A stretch of DNA of 5,500 bases, taken from contig JAUWBW010000132.1 of assembly GCA_030609665.1 (NCBI GenBank), forward strand, positions 1 to 5,500. Reading direction: 5' to 3'. This DNA is from Methanosarcinaceae archaeon. GTDB lineage: Archaea > Halobacteriota > Methanosarcinia > Methanosarcinales > Methanosarcinaceae. Shown piece by piece: positions 1 to 5,500 of this stretch. A model generated the notes under the pieces. The model had not been told where the DNA came from and did no database searches. It saw only the letters and a list, made by a program, of their open reading frames with translations. The translations under genes were made by a program, and so were the position numbers. How positions within the stretch are numbered: the first letter of the stretch is position 1; the number at the start of each line of letters is the position of its first letter.

Positions 1-150
1 TCATGCAACAAGTGTTTTGACCCGAGCGGGGTCAAGTGCAACTACCCGTGAACATTGGTAAATGAATGGATTGCCAACTTTCTTATCAGATATTTCAGTC
101 AAACGTTGCGACGGCACACCCAATCGAAGCAGAGCTGCGGAGTATAGTGA
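1..150 (-). other. Unidentified open frame downstream of AMP phosphorylase; possible gene remnant
   Basis: Immediately after the TAA stop of the AMP phosphorylase gene, the same minus-strand frame stays open for 49 codons and ends at a TGA occupying positions 3-1. The translation runs from SLYSAALLRLGVPSQRLTEI to a C-terminal stretch ALDPARVKTLVA. It reads like a soluble protein tail but I recognise no family. There is no ATG in the frame, only TTG and GTG codons, and no convincing Shine-Dalgarno site. AMP phosphorylase already has its full family length, so this is unlikely to be its displaced C-terminus. It could be a remnant of a neighbouring gene or a chance open frame; an open run of this length is not rare in random sequence. 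Nothing else gene-like is visible in these 150 bases. Confidence 0.2.
17..35. repeat. Short perfect inverted repeat (hairpin)
   Basis: TTGACCC at 17-23 pairs with GGGTCAA at 29-35 across the five-base loop GAGCG, giving a 7-bp GC-containing stem. It lies about 115 bases beyond the AMP phosphorylase stop codon. It could help end or stabilise that transcript, but no T-run follows on either strand, so a classical intrinsic terminator is not supported. Confidence 0.35.
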
Positions 151-1677
151 TTAAGATTGAATCTCCCTGACATCCATCACTCGCTCAAGCAACATTCCTT
201 CGACAATGAGAGGCATATCACGCTGTGCATTCACAAGTGCATTGCTCAACTTCCAATCTTTTTCTGCATAAATCGTAAGCACAGGCTGGTCTTTCTTAAC
301 AGATTGCCCGCGCTTTTTATGGATGAGCACGCCTGCACCTTTATCGTTTGGCGCACCTGCGAGCCTTGCGATCTCAACCAGCCGCTTGTTATCAAACTCA
401 ATGATATATCCGTCTATTTGTGCACGCAACTCTGCGGTATGCTCCCCTACCAAAATGTCCTTGTGGGTTACATTCGGGTCGCCGCCCTGAATCTCTATGA
501 TCTGCTTCAATTTTGCCAGTGCCTTACCGTTTTTGATGGTCTCAATAGCAAGATTGTGCCCCTGACCTCTGGCTGCCACGCCGCCCATCTCAAGCAGCAT
601 TCCGGCAAGTGCCGCGCTTTTTTCGATCAGGCTGTTCGGACCTTCTCCGGTCTCAAGCACTTTCAGTGCTTCAATAACCTCAAGTGCGGGTCCAACAGTC
701 CTGCCGATCGGGGAAGAACCGTATGTCAATGCACAATCGACATTCATGCCCAGTCTCTCACCAAGATTTATCAGATCGCGTGCGAGTTTGCGACCAGCCT
801 GAACATCCGGAATCTTAGTGCCTGCACCTGTAGGAATATCGATTACCACATTATCCGCGCCAACCGCACCCTTCTTTGCCATAATGGATGCAAGAAGCTG
901 GCAGTGCGGGTCAACAGAAAGCGGATACTCGATCCTGATAAGTTTATCATCCGCAGGCGCGATATTTGTCGCACCTCCCCACACAAGTACACCGCCGACC
1001 TTCTCGGTCATCTCCTTGATCTGTTCAGCAGTGAATTCAACAGGTGCGAGAACCTCCATAAGATCGGATGTCCCGCCTGCGCCTGTGATAGCTCTTGAAC
1101 TTGTTTTTGGGATCAGCAATCCGTTCGCTGCAACGATAGGCACGACCAGAAGGGATATCTTATTACCCGGAACACCGCCTATCGAGTGTTTATCCATAAT
1201 GGGATGCGTCTCAAACTTGATCTTGTCACCGGTATCGATCATTGCTTTTGTGAGCCATTCGGTTTCATCGTCGCTCAGGTCATTAATATAGGATGAAGTG
1301 ATGAATGCAGACAATTCGATGTCACTTAGACTTTCATCCACAATATCCTTAACAACCAGGTAAATTTCATCCTTCGTCAGTTTTTCCTGATCCATCATCT
1401 TTTTGATGACCTCAGTGGACTTTGGACGTGTCGCAGGAAACACTTCTACAGGCTCGGTCCATTCCCTTTTAAGTCGATTTGCAACCTCATGATAAACACC
1501 TATCATACCCGGTGCGATCATGTCTTCAGTGGTATCCACAATCGCTGTCAAACTCTTATGATCCTTCACATATACACGGTCACCTTCATTGACGCCAAGT
1601 TCCTTTGCATCGATGGTATTCAGGACTACTTTGAATTTTCCGACTTTAATATCAAGAGGTTGTACTTTTAATTGCAT
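151..1677 (-). CDS. deoA: AMP phosphorylase (archaeal, thymidine phosphorylase superfamily)
   Basis: The 508-residue product should convert AMP and phosphate to adenine and ribose 1,5-bisphosphate. In archaea this cytoplasmic step feeds ribose-1,5-bisphosphate isomerase and form III RuBisCO. The length matches archaeal AMP phosphorylases (about 500 aa). Residues 1-84 form the extra N-terminal domain of the archaeal type, linked in the family to large oligomers. The phosphate-binding motif KHSIGGVPGNK is at 163-173. The family signature SRAITGAGGTSDLMEV is at 194-209. SVDPHC at 254-259 contains D256, which by family comparison should be the proton donor. PTGAGTK at 282-288 and GRTVGPALEV at 325-334 are also conserved. 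The ATG at 1677 is chosen because AAGGTGA lies four bases upstream and the N-terminus is complete. The gene diverges from dapF across a long spacer. No RuBisCO or isomerase gene is visible here, so the pathway role is inferred from the family. Thymidine phosphorylase is the less likely alternative. Confidence 0.95.
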   Translation of the reverse strand: MQLKVQPLDIKVGKFKVVLNTIDAKELGVNEGDRVYVKDHKSLTAIVDTTEDMIAPGMIGVYHEVANRLKREWTEPVEVFPATRPKSTEVIKKMMDQEKLTKDEIYLVVKDIVDESLSDIELSAFITSSYINDLSDDETEWLTKAMIDTGDKIKFETHPIMDKHSIGGVPGNKISLLVVPIVAANGLLIPKTSSRAITGAGGTSDLMEVLAPVEFTAEQIKEMTEKVGGVLVWGGATNIAPADDKLIRIEYPLSVDPHCQLLASIMAKKGAVGADNVVIDIPTGAGTKIPDVQAGRKLARDLINLGERLGMNVDCALTYGSSPIGRTVGPALEVIEALKVLETGEGPNSLIEKSAALAGMLLEMGGVAARGQGHNLAIETIKNGKALAKLKQIIEIQGGDPNVTHKDILVGEHTAELRAQIDGYIIEFDNKRLVEIARLAGAPNDKGAGVLIHKKRGQSVKKDQPVLTIYAEKDWKLSNALVNAQRDMPLIVEGMLLERVMDVREIQS

Positions 1678-1681
1678 TCTT

Positions 1682-1688
1682 TCACCTT
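1682..1688 (-). promoter_or_regulatory. Shine-Dalgarno site of the AMP phosphorylase gene
   Basis: On the minus strand the sequence reads AAGGTGA, complementary to the 3' end of archaeal 16S rRNA, with the four-base spacer AAGA before the ATG. It fixes the start at 1677 and shows that this mRNA has a 5' leader, unlike the leaderless arrangement predicted for dapF. Confidence 0.75.
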
Positions 1689-1743
1689 GCGTTTTTGTGT
1701 AGTTTTGATTTGCGGCAATGGATAAATAGATTTACTTTTTTAC

Positions 1744-1767
1744 TGCATATAATTTATGAATATATAG
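1744..1767 (-). promoter_or_regulatory. Likely TATA-type promoter of the AMP phosphorylase gene
   Basis: Read on the minus strand, this stretch contains CTATATATTC (1767-1758) followed by AAATTATATG (1755-1746), both resembling archaeal TATA boxes. Either would place transcription start roughly 45-60 bases before the ATG. GTATATAC at 1777-1784 is a further candidate. The region is so AT-rich that the exact box cannot be decided by eye. Confidence 0.4.
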
Positions 1768-1797
1768 TGCGAGTTCGTATATACTCCTTTTTTGCGA

Positions 1798-2055
1798 CTA
1801 CTGTCGTATAAGTTCCAAGTGGACAGAGATGCCTACGGAAAAATCGTGGAATAACAACGCTGCTGCCAGCACAGTACCCAGTATTATTAGTGGGAATATA
1901 GCACCGTTCTCTGGCATTTCAAGCAAGTAGAAAGCGCGTGCAGGACAAAAATCCCTGAATATGTATTCCCCGATGGCAGTGTAGGACTGCGCCGCCGGTT
2001 TGATTGCAGAGATGACAGCGGATGCAGCTGCGACAGAAATGGCAGTGCAGATTAG
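1798..2055 (-). pseudogene. Possible decayed gene for a small membrane or exported protein
   Basis: This minus-strand frame encodes 85 residues and ends at the TAG at 1800-1798. It has no ATG near its 5' end, where it is bounded by tandem stops TAA-TGA (2061-2056). The translation includes ISVAAASAVISAIKPAA, then MPENG followed by the hydrophobic run AIFPLIILGTVLAAALLF (about residues 52-69), then a polar tail ending LELIRQ. Many codons have purine-first form (GCA, GCT, GTC, ATC), as expected of real coding sequence. Beyond the tandem stops the same frame is open again from 2062 to 2172 (containing RIEVSSLRFDTS). An internal ATG at 1917 would give a 39-residue peptide with one membrane helix, but no Shine-Dalgarno site precedes it. 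The MPEN-plus-helix layout loosely recalls archaeal C-terminal sorting signals, but the tail is too long and not basic. A chance frame remains possible. Confidence 0.25.
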
Positions 2056-2107
2056 TCATTAGCGAGTGAATATTGCCAAATGTGTAGTTGTGGATGTCCA
2101 CCTAATG

Positions 2108-2142
2108 GAAGTATCGAAACGCAGCGAAGATACTTCGATGCG
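2108..2142. repeat. Two overlapping, mutually exclusive inverted repeats
   Basis: CGCAGCGAAG (2120-2129) can pair with CTTCGATGCG (2133-2142) over the three-base loop ATA, with 9 of 10 positions complementary and a single G-A mismatch. Alternatively GAAGTATC (2108-2115) can pair perfectly with GATACTTC (2129-2136), which uses some of the same bases, so only one stem can form at a time. The cluster lies upstream of the dapF TATA box, so it is not in the predicted dapF mRNA. It may be a protein-binding site, a remnant of a palindromic repeat element, or part of the decayed minus-strand frame. Confidence 0.5.
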
Positions 2143-2143
2143 T

Positions 2144-2169
2144 CCTCCCGAGGCGCAACTCGGATGCGC
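2144..2169. repeat. Further small inverted repeats upstream of the dapF promoter
   Basis: CCTC (2144-2147) and GAGG (2150-2153) are complementary across two bases, and GCGCA (2153-2157) pairs with TGCGC (2165-2169) across seven bases. The stems are short and individually weak evidence. They abut the larger inverted repeats and are GC-rich against the AT-rich promoter that follows. Confidence 0.3.
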
Positions 2170-2176
2170 GAACTAC

Positions 2177-2184
2177 TTATATAA
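2177..2184 (+). promoter_or_regulatory. dapF TATA box, predicting a leaderless transcript
   Basis: TTATATAA fits the archaeal TATA consensus. Its centre lies about 26 bases before the dapF ATG, the normal distance from TATA box to transcription start. Transcription would therefore begin at or next to the start codon. No Shine-Dalgarno sequence is present upstream of that ATG, which agrees with leaderless translation. Confidence 0.65.
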
Positions 2185-2205
2185 ATATGAACAATACATG
2201 TACAT

Positions 2206-3033
2206 ATGATAGAATTTACAAAACTTCATGGCAATGGTAACGATTTTATCGTAATCGATGAGTTTGTGAAAAAAATAATTCCTGATACTGACAAAGCTGA
2301 ATTTGCTGTAAAGTACTGTGACCGCCGGTTTGGCATAGGGGCTGACGGTGTTCTTTTTATCTCCCGATCCGACAAGGCAGATATGAAAATGCGTCTCTTT
2401 CAGCCGGATTCATCAGAAGCCGAGATGTGCGGGAATGGTATTCGATGCCTTATTAAGTATGCTTTTGACAGTGGTCACATTGATGTAGGGACTGCTACAG
2501 TCGAGACTATGGCAGGTGTACTTCCTGCTGATACGCGAACGGATGATACTGGATTCTGGGTAAAGGTCAATATGGGGCAGCCTCTTAAAACCCGTGCACA
2601 GATCCCTGCAAAAGGTGATGCAGGTGATGAGTTTATTGATGTGGATATGTATGGGTACAGTGTTTCTGTGATAAACACGGGTGTTCCACATGCGATTGTC
2701 TTTGTTGATGACCTTAACCTTGATATTCTGAAAATTGCGCCAAAGATCAGGTTTGATCCTATATTCCCAAATGGTGCGAATGTGAATTTCGTGAAGATGG
2801 AGTCGGATAATGAGATTACTATCAGGACCTATGAGAGAGGGGTTGAGGATGAGACATTGAGTTGCGGTACGGGTTCGGTTGCCAGTGCATACCTTGGACA
2901 TGCGCTTAAAGGGATGGATAGTGAGATTTTGGTTCATACAAAAGGCGGAGACCTGCACATATCCATAATAAATGATATTGTTTTTATGGAAGGTCTTGCT
3001 GAGACGGTGTACAAAGGAGCAATCCTTAAATAA
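2206..3033 (+). CDS. dapF: Diaminopimelate epimerase
   Basis: The 275-residue product interconverts LL- and meso-diaminopimelate, the step before decarboxylation to lysine, in the cytoplasm and without a cofactor. The length is typical of DapF. Both catalytic cysteines are present: Cys75 in EMCGNGIRC (73-81) and Cys220 in LSCGTGS (218-224). Other conserved elements are the N-terminal KLHGNGNDF (6-14), FGIGADG (42-48), NTGVPH (157-162), FPNGANVNF (188-196) and the substrate-binding ER pair at 210-211. The start is well supported because the family N-terminus begins immediately at this ATG; nearby upstream ATGs are in other frames. There is no Shine-Dalgarno site, and a TATA box 26 bases upstream suggests a leaderless mRNA. 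The gene appears to stand alone: no other lysine-pathway gene is visible on either side. No truncation or missing catalytic residue is seen. Confidence 0.96.
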   Translation: MIEFTKLHGNGNDFIVIDEFVKKIIPDTDKAEFAVKYCDRRFGIGADGVLFISRSDKADMKMRLFQPDSSEAEMCGNGIRCLIKYAFDSGHIDVGTATVETMAGVLPADTRTDDTGFWVKVNMGQPLKTRAQIPAKGDAGDEFIDVDMYGYSVSVINTGVPHAIVFVDDLNLDILKIAPKIRFDPIFPNGANVNFVKMESDNEITIRTYERGVEDETLSCGTGSVASAYLGHALKGMDSEILVHTKGGDLHISIINDIVFMEGLAETVYKGAILK

Positions 3034-3040
3034 ATATTAA

Positions 3041-3056
3041 ACATATAATAAAATAA
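3041..3056 (+). promoter_or_regulatory. Likely TATA-type promoter of the FlaD/E-like gene
   Basis: The gap after dapF is strongly AT-rich, and ACATATAATAAAATAA matches an archaeal TATA region. It would put transcription start near 3070-3075 and give a leader of about 30 bases containing the Shine-Dalgarno site. This suggests transcription separate from dapF. Read-through from dapF cannot be excluded, since no clear terminator (long T-run) is seen between the genes. Confidence 0.4.
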
Positions 3057-3094
3057 ATCTAATTTCCATTATACACTAATATTTCAATTACGAA

Positions 3095-3099
3095 GTGAT
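3095..3099 (+). promoter_or_regulatory. Shine-Dalgarno site of the FlaD/E-like gene
   Basis: GTGAT is complementary to the archaeal 16S rRNA 3' end and lies five bases before the ATG at 3105. It favours that start over the second in-frame ATG at 3114, which would sit 14 bases away. Confidence 0.6.
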
Positions 3100-3104
3100 A
3101 TAGT

Positions 3105-5500
3105 ATGAGTGACATGCCATGGGAAATCAAGAAAGGTGCTGAAAAAGAGTCGCCTGAGGATACCCCATCGGCTGTTGAATTTCCGTGGGAGAAAGACGAA
3201 TCTGCAGAGGGGGGTGATGAAACGCCTGCTTCTGGAGGGGTGCCTGACATGTTTGCGGATGCCTTTGCCGATATTCCTATGGAAGAGGTCGGTGATCCTG
3301 AAATACCAGGGCAGCCAGATTCTTTTGTAATGCCATCACTTGACGAGATACCGGATTTTTTGAAATCCGTACCCGGTGAAGAAGAAACGTCGGATGTAAA
3401 TCCACCGGAACCATCTCTTCAACCTCCGTCTCTTCCAGAGATGCCGAATTTAGAAGAAGTGGGTGCACCGCCATTTGACATGGATTCACAGGTAATTACT
3501 GTTCATGCAGTGGATCAGGAAAAACCGCCAGAAATATCGGTAATGGATGGATTGTCTGAAAGTATGCAGGGCGATACGCCATATGAGGAAGATGGGGTGA
3601 TTCCATCATTTAAGGATGTATCTGGATTTGATGCGAATGCAGAGGATAAAATGGATTTGCAAAAACATACTCCACCTCCGTTGTTTGAACCAAAATTGTC
3701 ACAAGATGAAGATGTGGCTGTTGATGATGTCAATGGATCAATTGAATTGCCGAAAATGGCGCCGAGTTTTGAAGTTTATGGCCAGGAACCGCCAGAAGTA
3801 GATTCTGTGGATGATGAAGTCGAAACGGCTTCACCTTTCCCACCCACTTCTGACTCCGTACCTCCTTCTCCCTTCTCCCCTACTCCAGAATCCGACCCTT
3901 CTTCTCCTTTCCCTCCCACTCCAGAATCTGAGCCTTCTTCTCCATTTTCACCTACTTCAGAATCCGACCCTTCTTCTCCCTTCCCTCCCACTCCCGACTC
4001 TGAAGCACCATTCCCGTCACAGACAATTGCATCAAATTTATTGGCAAAGGGTACAACTAAAAAAACGATGGATGGAATTGTGGCATCGCTCAAGAATGTT
4101 CTTAAAAGTCTCACGCGAGGTGGCAGCCTGATCGATAGGATGGAAGAATTGCGTGAGGAAGTTGAGATTACAGAAGGAGAGCGTATCAGGGAAGAATCAG
4201 ATATGGTATCAACTCCCGAACCATCCCCATTTGAACTAACTCCTAAACCGTCACCATTTGAAGAAGTTTCTGAAATGGTGGGGCAACCAATATCGGTTCC
4301 ACAACCAGAAATGGAAAAGATTGAAGTCAAAGAGCCAGAACCGGAAATGGCAGTTGCTGAACCTGTTGATGAATTGCACAAGGATGAGATGCGAGAGCTT
4401 GTAGGTGGTCTCAGTAAAGATGAGGTACAGGCGCTTGTTGGGAAACAGATCAAAGAGGCATTTGAGAATCATGCAGAGCTTGTGACTCCCGTTGAATCGA
4501 TGGTTTCAGATACTGATGTGGATGATCTGAGGAATGAGGTTGAAAGTTCAAAAGGTCTCATAGATGAGATTGTAAATAACATTAAGGAGCTTTCAAGTAC
4601 GGTAGAAAGTTCTACTGTTACAATGAACGAGATCAAGAGTTATGCCGAAAATTTCGATTCTGATGTATCACTTGGATTTGATTCTGCAAGGGAAAAGATA
4701 AGCGGGATCGAAAACAGGTTGGATGTTGTTGAGAACACCTTGACATTGATCCAATCTGAGAATGCAGATACGAAGGCTGGATTATCTAATATTGAGCAGA
4801 ACATATCCGATCTGGTTGGTTCATATAGTGCGCTTTTGTCGCAGATGTACGAATCTGCACAGAGCAGTGATGTAAAGTTTGAAGAATTGACCGGTAAAAT
4901 GGATCGGATTGACTTAATCGATTCAAATATATCGCATATTGAAAACAATCAGGCAATTGCAGCCGAAACAATTGCAGAGTTTGGGAATACTACCTCTATA
5001 CTAATGAGTGACATTGCAGAGGCGTATGAGGCAAATGAAACTTTGAAAGATGAAACAAAGTCCGATAATGCAGAACTTCGCGAAGAGATGGCATTGATTA
5101 CGGAGTATGTGGAAAAAGGACTCAAAAAAGTGGGTGCTGGAAGTTATAGATCATTTGGACAGGATGTGGAGTTGGTCCATCTCGAAAAGAATTCTTCAAC
5201 TATGAAACTATGCATGGAATGGCTTGAATTCCTGATGGAACTTGTTGGACGGAACAACTTGCCTGATATATTGTCCTATTATGAGGAACTTGGTTGGGTA
5301 AGTGATGATGTGCGTCTGGAACTGATGCGGTATGCAGAGGGCATTGATTATTACCTGGAAAAACCTGACTGGAAATTGAATCCGGATGAACACGTTAAAT
5401 CAATATGGTTCATCGAAAAACTCGCCGGTGTTAAAGTTGACAAAAACAGATTGTCAATAATTGAAAGAGATATTGAGAGGGTAAAGAAAGGTACGGAAAT
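3105..5500 (+). CDS. Archaellum FlaD/FlaE-domain protein with very long repeat-bearing N-terminus (partial, runs off the right edge)
   Basis: The frame is open for 798 codons with no stop before the window ends. In Euryarchaeota, FlaC/D/E proteins sit at the cytoplasmic base of the archaellum and relay chemotaxis signals to the motor. Residues about 687-798 fit the FlaD/E domain: MEWLEFLMELVGRNNLPDIL (704-723), YYEELGWVSDDV (725-736), LMRYAEGIDYYL (740-751). Residues 1-240 are acidic and proline-rich, with no signal peptide or membrane helix. Residues 243-305 hold a 12-residue tandem repeat. Residues 307-368 look helical, with an amphipathic basic stretch (KKTMDGIVASLKNVLKSL). Residues 373-388 repeat PSPFE. 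Residues about 470-675 are long, heptad-like and coiled-coil-prone and may include a FlaC-like part. Typical FlaD is about 350 residues and FlaE about 135, so this is far longer. Whether it is the FlaD, FlaE or a fused FlaC-D/E equivalent cannot be settled here. The gene has its own promoter and Shine-Dalgarno site and may head an archaellum cluster to the right. Confidence 0.85.
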   Translation, partial: MSDMPWEIKKGAEKESPEDTPSAVEFPWEKDESAEGGDETPASGGVPDMFADAFADIPMEEVGDPEIPGQPDSFVMPSLDEIPDFLKSVPGEEETSDVNPPEPSLQPPSLPEMPNLEEVGAPPFDMDSQVITVHAVDQEKPPEISVMDGLSESMQGDTPYEEDGVIPSFKDVSGFDANAEDKMDLQKHTPPPLFEPKLSQDEDVAVDDVNGSIELPKMAPSFEVYGQEPPEVDSVDDEVETASPFPPTSDSVPPSPFSPTPESDPSSPFPPTPESEPSSPFSPTSESDPSSPFPPTPDSEAPFPSQTIASNLLAKGTTKKTMDGIVASLKNVLKSLTRGGSLIDRMEELREEVEITEGERIREESDMVSTPEPSPFELTPKPSPFEEVSEMVGQPISVPQPEMEKIEVKEPEPEMAVAEPVDELHKDEMRELVGGLSKDEVQALVGKQIKEAFENHAELVTPVESMVSDTDVDDLRNEVESSKGLIDEIVNNIKELSSTVESSTVTMNEIKSYAENFDSDVSLGFDSAREKISGIENRLDVVENTLTLIQSENADTKAGLSNIEQNISDLVGSYSALLSQMYESAQSSDVKFEELTGKMDRIDLIDSNISHIENNQAIAAETIAEFGNTTSILMSDIAEAYEANETLKDETKSDNAELREEMALITEYVEKGLKKVGAGSYRSFGQDVELVHLEKNSSTMKLCMEWLEFLMELVGRNNLPDILSYYEELGWVSDDVRLELMRYAEGIDYYLEKPDWKLNPDEHVKSIWFIEKLAGVKVDKNRLSIIERDIERVKKGTE
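3831..4019 (+). repeat. In-frame 36-base tandem repeat encoding a 12-residue Pro/Ser/Thr-rich unit
   Basis: Full units begin at 3846, 3882, 3918 and 3954, with a partial one at 3990 and a partial leading one at 3831. The second unit reads TPESDPSSPFPP, the third TPESEPSSPFSP. SPF recurs at residues 243, 255, 267, 279 and 291, exactly 12 apart, and decays to APF at 301. The plus strand is here strongly pyrimidine-rich, using CCT, CCC and TCT codons, while the flanking gene prefers CCA and CCG for proline. The repeat lies in a probably disordered linker and preserves the reading frame. Confidence 0.9.

Larger units (their letters stand above)
1678..2205. other. Divergent intergenic spacer (528 bases) between AMP phosphorylase and dapF
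   Basis: No intact gene is evident. From left to right the spacer holds the Shine-Dalgarno site and AT-rich promoter zone of the AMP phosphorylase gene (about 1682-1790), a start-less minus-strand frame with a hydrophobic segment (1798-2055, possibly continuing to 2172 beyond two stops), a cluster of inverted repeats (2108-2169), and the dapF TATA box (2177-2184). T-runs at 1736-1741 and 1788-1793 on the plus strand have no upstream plus-strand gene to terminate. I see no tRNA or riboswitch that I can name. Confidence 0.7.

Noticed and set aside
157..1098. A 313-codon plus-strand frame antisense to AMP phosphorylase
   Set aside because: The opposite strand encodes a full, motif-complete AMP phosphorylase. 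The antisense translation is cysteine- and histidine-rich without a recognisable domain, typical of a shadow frame.
1736..1793. Two T-runs on the plus strand that could be archaeal terminators
   Set aside because: No plus-strand gene precedes them, and on the minus strand they are A-runs within the promoter zone of the AMP phosphorylase gene.
1829..1930. A 33-codon plus-strand frame starting MPTEKSWNNN in the spacer
   Set aside because: It has no Shine-Dalgarno site or TATA box and lies antisense to the more coding-like minus-strand relic; too short to support.
1919..2101. A minus-strand frame with closely spaced cysteines (HCHFCRSCIRCHLC) that looks superficially zinc-binding
   Set aside because: The cysteines follow from repeated TGC/TGT in a shifted frame of the sequence whose other frame has better coding character. 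The spacing matches no zinc-ribbon or finger pattern I know, and no Shine-Dalgarno site precedes its ATGs.
2413..2958. A 181-codon minus-strand frame inside dapF
   Set aside because: It lies wholly antisense to a complete dapF with both catalytic cysteines, and its translation has no recognisable features.
3776..4453. A 225-codon minus-strand frame rich in Gly/Glu/Ser repeats, opposite the tandem repeat
   Set aside because: It is the antisense of the pyrimidine-rich 36-base repeats in the FlaD/E-like gene. Its repeats are explained by the sense strand, and it has no family motif or convincing start context.

Overview
The window looks like chromosomal DNA from a euryarchaeon, most likely a methanogen or ANME-type member of Methanomicrobia/Methanosarcinales. 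Three things point there: an archaeal AMP phosphorylase of about 508 residues with its extra N-terminal domain, a protein ending in an archaellum FlaD/FlaE domain, and archaeal signals (TATA boxes, GGTGA/GTGAT Shine-Dalgarno sites and a leaderless-type promoter). The lineage call is inferred from gene content and is not proven.

Layout. Positions 1-150 hold no recognisable gene, only an unidentified open frame and a small hairpin downstream of the first gene. On the minus strand, 1677-151 encodes AMP phosphorylase, which turns AMP plus phosphate into adenine and ribose 1,5-bisphosphate. A 528-base divergent spacer follows (1678-2205). It carries the likely promoter of the AMP phosphorylase gene, a minus-strand frame that looks like a decayed membrane-protein gene, a cluster of inverted repeats, and the dapF promoter. 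On the plus strand, dapF (2206-3033) encodes diaminopimelate epimerase of the lysine pathway. After a 71-base AT-rich gap with a likely promoter and a Shine-Dalgarno site, a very long plus-strand reading frame begins at 3105 and runs off the right edge, still open after 798 codons. Its C-terminal part is a FlaD/FlaE archaellum domain, preceded by a long helical, coiled-coil-like region and an unusually long acidic, proline-rich N-terminal region with a 12-residue tandem repeat.

The genes serve unrelated functions (nucleotide salvage, lysine synthesis, motility) and each appears to have its own promoter, so I do not read the window as one operon. The long frame may start an archaellum cluster continuing to the right, but that is outside the window. 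I found no tRNA, rRNA, CRISPR array, intact insertion sequence or clear defence system. The most unusual content is the architecture of the archaellum protein and the repeat-rich, relic-bearing spacer.
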